From contig JASEGS010000001.1 of NCBI GenBank assembly GCA_030017995.1, positions 54,892 through 118,891 of the forward strand: a stretch of DNA of 64,000 nt. The letters run 5' to 3'. The notes beneath the pieces are model-generated. The model searched no databases and was not told where the DNA came from. It was given only the letters and a program-made list of their open reading frames with translations. Positions 61,140 through 64,000 of this stretch are shown here, one piece after another. Every line of letters begins with the position of its first letter. Position 1 is the first letter of the stretch. This DNA is from Thermodesulfovibrionales bacterium (GTDB lineage: Bacteria > Nitrospirota > Thermodesulfovibrionia > Thermodesulfovibrionales > Dissulfurispiraceae). A program made the position numbers and the translations under genes.

Positions 61140-63296
61140 TTATATCTTCACTTTCCACGCAGTGCCCTTTCTCTTATCCTCCAGGATTATTCCCTTATCA
61201 TCTAACTCTTTTCTGATAGCGTCAGACTTAGGCCAGTCTTTGCCCTGACGGGCAGCCTGTCTGTCTCTTATCTTCTGCTCGATATCCGCCTCTGAAAGGG
61301 CAATCTTCTTGCTTTTTAAAAGTGCGGTATTCCACTGCTCAAGCGTCCTATTAAATAGATTAAGAACCTGAGCAATGCCATTTAATGCATCCTTTGCCTT
61401 CTTGACTAATTCCTTTGCCTTATCGCCAGAGGGCTTTGCATCAAGAAATTTATTAATCTCTCTCACAAGCTCAAAGATATGGCCTATTGCAAGGGCTGTA
61501 TTGAAATCATCGTCCATTGCGGATTCAAACCAGTCTTTGAACTTATTTAAGAAATCTTCAAATTCTGCTGTATTGACGGCCTTTTTTGATAGAGCTGTTT
61601 CAGCAGACAGAAAATCGTCAATACGGGAAATCGTAGTGTAATACCTGTCAAGAGACGCCTCTGCGTCATGAAGCTGTTCCTGAGAAAACTCTATAGGGCT
61701 TCTGTAATGGCTCGATGTCAAAAGCAGCCTTATCACCTCCGCGTCATACTTATCGAGGATCTCCCTTATGGTAAAGAAATTGCCGAGGGACTTGGACATC
61801 TTTTCCTTATCAATAGTGATGAAGCCGTTGTGCATCCAGTATTTCGCAAAAGGCTTGGCCGTGTATGCCTCTGATTGAGCGATCTCGTTCTCATGATGTG
61901 GAAAGATCAAATCAGCGCCTCCGCCGTGTATATCAAGAGTCTCTCCAAGATGCTTTATCGCCATTGCTGTGCACTCGATATGCCATCCAGGCCTGCCTTT
62001 TCCCCAAGGGCTATCCCACCAGGGCTCTCCTTCCTTTGAAGCCTTCCAGAGAGCAAAATCCATGGGGCTCTTTTTCCTCTCATCCACATCAACGCGCGCC
62101 CCTGCAAGCAAATCCTTCATGTCTTTCTTGGACAGCTTTGCGTATTCAAGAAATTTCTCCACCTCAAAATAAACGCTTTGGTTCTCGCCTTCGGCAACAG
62201 CATAAGCATATCCCTTTTCTATGAGGGACTTAATCACATCAATCATCTCAGAAATATGCTCTGTTGCCTTTGGCTCAACATCAGCACGCGCAATGCCGAG
62301 GGCGTCCATGTCCTTGTAATATTCGTCAACGTATTTTTTGGCAACAGCATCCCATGAGATGCCTTCTTCGTTGGCCCTTCTTATGATCTTGTCGTCAATG
62401 TCCGTGAAGTTGCGCACGAATTTGACATTATAGCCCCTGTATCTCAGATACCTCTGTATCACATCAAATACAACAGCGCTTCTGGCGTGTCCGATATGGC
62501 AGTAGTCATACACGGTAACTCCGCATGCGTACATGCCGACCTTATCATTTACAAGCGGGACAAAATCCTCTTTTTTACCGCTCATGGTATTGAATACCTT
62601 CATTGTTCCTTTTGTGCCTCCTTGCGTTGTTTTCCCTTGCATTTGTTCGAGCATTGCGAGCCTGTCTTCAAGCCTTGCAATGTGTTCCGACAATTCATGA
62701 AGCTTGTCCTCGACAGGATCAGGCAGACGCACATGATCGAGCGTCTCGACAATCCCTTCCTGCTCTATCCGCACAACCTTTTTCTTGATTACCTTTCCCG
62801 GCACGCCTACAACTATGGAATAATCGGGGACAGGCTTCAGGACAACCGAATTAGCGCCTATCTTAACATAGTCTCCGATTGTTATAGGACCGAGAATCTT
62901 CGCTCCTGCGCCGACAACAACATGGTTTCCTAATGTGGGATGCCTTTTCCCTTTTTTCTTTCCTGTTCCGCCGAGGGTCACTCCCTGATACAACAAGGCA
63001 TCTTCTCCTATCTCTGTAGTCTCTCCTATTACAACTCCCATCCCGTGGTCTATGAAAAATCCGGAGCCTATCTTTGCAGCAGGGTGAATTTCTATTCCTG
63101 TGAGAAATCTTGTAATGTGTGATAAAACCCTCGGAATTACAGGAATTCCGATATTCCACAGGGCATGGCTTATCCTGTGCATGAATATGGCGTGGAAGCC
63201 CGGATACGCAAGAATGACCTCGGCAGTATTGCGCGCTGCGGGATCTCGCTCAAAAACAGCTTGTAGATCCCTTTTTATGTCGTGAAAAAAGCCCAT
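61140..63296 (-). CDS. Serine acetyltransferase - cysteinyl-tRNA synthetase fusion
   Basis: 718 residues. Residues 1-185 are CysE: helical N-terminus, then hexapeptide repeats with [20 protein letters not shown] and [19 protein letters not shown], and PGKVIKKK. A coiled linker (190-232) follows. Residues 232-718 are Cys[31 protein letters not shown] (zinc Cys, HIGH), [10 protein letters not shown] and [10 protein letters not shown]. The first half makes O-acetylserine for cysteine synthesis and the second charges tRNA-Cys. An internal ATG near 62603 with AAGGAGG upstream could also give free CysS. Confidence 0.93.
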   Translation of the reverse strand: MGFFHDIKRDLQAVFERDPAARNTAEVILAYPGFHAIFMHRISHALWNIGIPVIPRVLSHITRFLTGIEIHPAAKIGSGFFIDHGMGVVIGETTEIGEDALLYQGVTLGGTGKKKGKRHPTLGNHVVVGAGAKILGPITIGDYVKIGANSVVLKPVPDYSIVVGVPGKVIKKKVVRIEQEGIVETLDHVRLPDPVEDKLHELSEHIARLEDRLAMLEQMQGKTTQGGTKGTMKVFNTMSGKKEDFVPLVNDKVGMYACGVTVYDYCHIGHARSAVVFDVIQRYLRYRGYNVKFVRNFTDIDDKIIRRANEEGISWDAVAKKYVDEYYKDMDALGIARADVEPKATEHISEMIDVIKSLIEKGYAYAVAEGENQSVYFEVEKFLEYAKLSKKDMKDLLAGARVDVDERKKSPMDFALWKASKEGEPWWDSPWGKGRPGWHIECTAMAIKHLGETLDIHGGGADLIFPHHENEIAQSEAYTAKPFAKYWMHNGFITIDKEKMSKSLGNFFTIREILDKYDAEVIRLLLTSSHYRSPIEFSQEQLHDAEASLDRYYTTISRIDDFLSAETALSKKAVNTAEFEDFLNKFKDWFESAMDDDFNTALAIGHIFELVREINKFLDAKPSGDKAKELVKKAKDALNGIAQVLNLFNRTLEQWNTALLKSKKIALSEADIEQKIRDRQAARQGKDWPKSDAIRKELDDKGIILEDKRKGTAWKVKI

Positions 63297-63325
63297 TGGT
63301 GTGAATTATATAATATGAAAAGGAT

Positions 63326-63520
63326 TTATCTCCATCCCGCATTCTGTTTATGCTGATTTGATAAGCCTTTGTAGGGATTTACAGCCATGCCTTCGGGAAT
63401 GAAGTCTCCGCATTTGCAGTTCCAGCCGCCTTCTGATCGCTCCTCTCCCGCAAGCACAGCCCCGCATGCAGGACATATAAATTCAATATCATCAGAGCCA
63501 AAATTAGAGTACTCACTCAT
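63326..63520 (-). CDS. Small zinc-ribbon protein, 64 aa
   Basis: Four Cys in C-P-A-C and C-K-C plus G-rich spacing (FICPACGAVLAGEE, GWNCKCGDFIPEG): a single zinc ribbon. It ends with a short basic tail. Upstream of cysE-cysS by 29 bases on the same strand and downstream of the next gene by 13. Function unknown. Confidence 0.7.
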   Translation of the reverse strand: MSEYSNFGSDDIEFICPACGAVLAGEERSEGGWNCKCGDFIPEGMAVNPYKGLSNQHKQNAGWR

Positions 63521-63533
63521 GCCTTATCCCCTG

Positions 63534-64000
63534 TCAGGACTGCCTGCCGTATTTATCGCACATGTCTTTAATAAATACCTCAAGTTTCTCAGGCTCAAGC
63601 AGCTTGTCAGGCAGAACAATGTCTTGCAGCATACATGCCTTAGCAATCTTTTTAAGAAGGTTGATGACAGCGTAATTAATCACCTCTTCAGAGAATGACC
63701 CTGAAGCGTTTTCTATCAATAACCGCTCGGTATACCAACTATCATTTGTAGGCGATATGCCAGCGCATTCATTCTCTTTAACAGCCTTTGGAACAGCACC
63801 ATTTGACAGCGCCAGCGCCATGACAGCATGATTTACCTGCTGAAGTCCGCGCATCGCAGGATTTGAACCTAATCCGTGCCGCCCTTTTGTGATGGGAAGA
63901 AAAAGGGACAAATTAACACCTGAGCAATAGATAAATGCCCCCTCGCGGCTTTTATCAGTCCTTATTACAAAATACAGGAATTCATTTATATACTCAGCAG
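63534..64000 (-). CDS. Unknown protein, 5' part outside the window
   Basis: The frame is open to base 64000, so the gene starts beyond the edge; the TTG at 63911 is not a reliable start. Visible residues include AEYINEFLYFVIRTDKSREG and PITKGRHGLGSNPAMRGLQQ, then a helical C-terminus (VINLLKKIAKACMLQDIVLP) ending DKYGRQS. I do not recognise the family. Probably cotranscribed with the zinc-ribbon gene. Confidence 0.6.
   Translation of the reverse strand, partial: AEYINEFLYFVIRTDKSREGAFIYCSGVNLSLFLPITKGRHGLGSNPAMRGLQQVNHAVMALALSNGAVPKAVKENECAGISPTNDSWYTERLLIENASGSFSEEVINYAVINLLKKIAKACMLQDIVLPDKLLEPEKLEVFIKDMCDKYGRQS

Overview
The window is about 64 kb of a bacterial chromosome from a Gram-negative organism. 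LpxC (lipid A synthesis), an L,D-transpeptidase, LspA and an Lpp-like coiled-coil protein imply an outer membrane, and two MotA/MotB stator pairs imply flagella. ThyX instead of ThyA, a two-subunit ADP-forming acetate-CoA ligase, a branched-chain/pyruvate-type 2-oxoacid dehydrogenase, GatC-dependent amidation and consensus TTGACA/TATAAT promoters fit an anaerobic sediment-type lineage. My best guess is Nitrospirota (Thermodesulfovibrionia-like), an inference from gene style and not a demonstrated placement. There is no rRNA and no CRISPR array. Four tRNAs are present: Val-Asp near 1.3 kb and Lys-Glu near 43.4 kb.

Layout. 0-14 kb: envelope and housekeeping genes (L,D-transpeptidase, tRNA-Val/Asp with tsaC, an HTH-nucleotidyltransferase regulator, a 25-residue histone-like Lys/Ala peptide, lpxC, tldD, an MTAP/MTIP-type phosphorylase, yebC-DUF502-glmU-glmS, uvrD/pcrA, gatC, panD). 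14-20.5 kb: bioD with an SDR reductase, several unknowns, a YrfG-like phosphatase and a large acyl-CoA synthetase/ACP/acyltransferase fusion. 20.4-24.3 kb: a small accessory patch with a Phd/ParE toxin-antitoxin pair, a RAYT transposase bounded by inverted repeats, an orphan 701-residue protein and the stub of an ORF6N-domain gene. 24.4-42 kb: metabolism (IMPase, hisC-hisB-S2P protease, thyX, acetate-CoA ligase subunits, acyl-CoA synthetase, glutamine-type ABC transporter, 2-oxoacid dehydrogenase E1a-E1b-E2, lspA, ileS), interrupted by a decayed AbrB/Doc module. 42-54.9 kb: TauE permease, tRNA-Lys/Glu, then a long minus-strand motility/signalling cluster (two stator pairs, histidine kinase, PilZ, HD-GYP, response regulators, TPR protein, sigma-54 activator) and rlmB. 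54.9-61.1 kb: a defence-like accessory island containing the stubs of a type III restriction-modification system with surviving genes between them (ORF6N, DUF262/DUF1524, DUF1828/1829, DUF3024, Schlafen-like AlbA_2, HicAB). 61.1-64 kb: a cysE-cysS fusion, a zinc-ribbon peptide and a partial unknown gene.

Three genome-wide themes stand out. (1) Short arrays, usually five degenerate 7-base units (35 bp), lie inside glmU, bioD (three times), thyX, lspA and ileS and in several gene junctions, with an 8-base version in the acyl-CoA synthetase. They add low-complexity Lys/Glu/Arg/Gln/Ser peptides to essential enzymes. (2) Several intergenic regions hold 150-180 bp imperfect palindromes with nested stems. 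(3) Several genes (hisC, the RAYT, the phosphorylase, tauE) have a -10 box about 7 bases before the start codon and no Shine-Dalgarno, so they look leaderless. The accessory patches show active decay: an in-frame amber codon, a homopolymer frameshift in an antitoxin, truncated Doc and HicA toxins, a response regulator that lost its N-terminus and a receiver domain whose phospho-acceptor Asp is Tyr.
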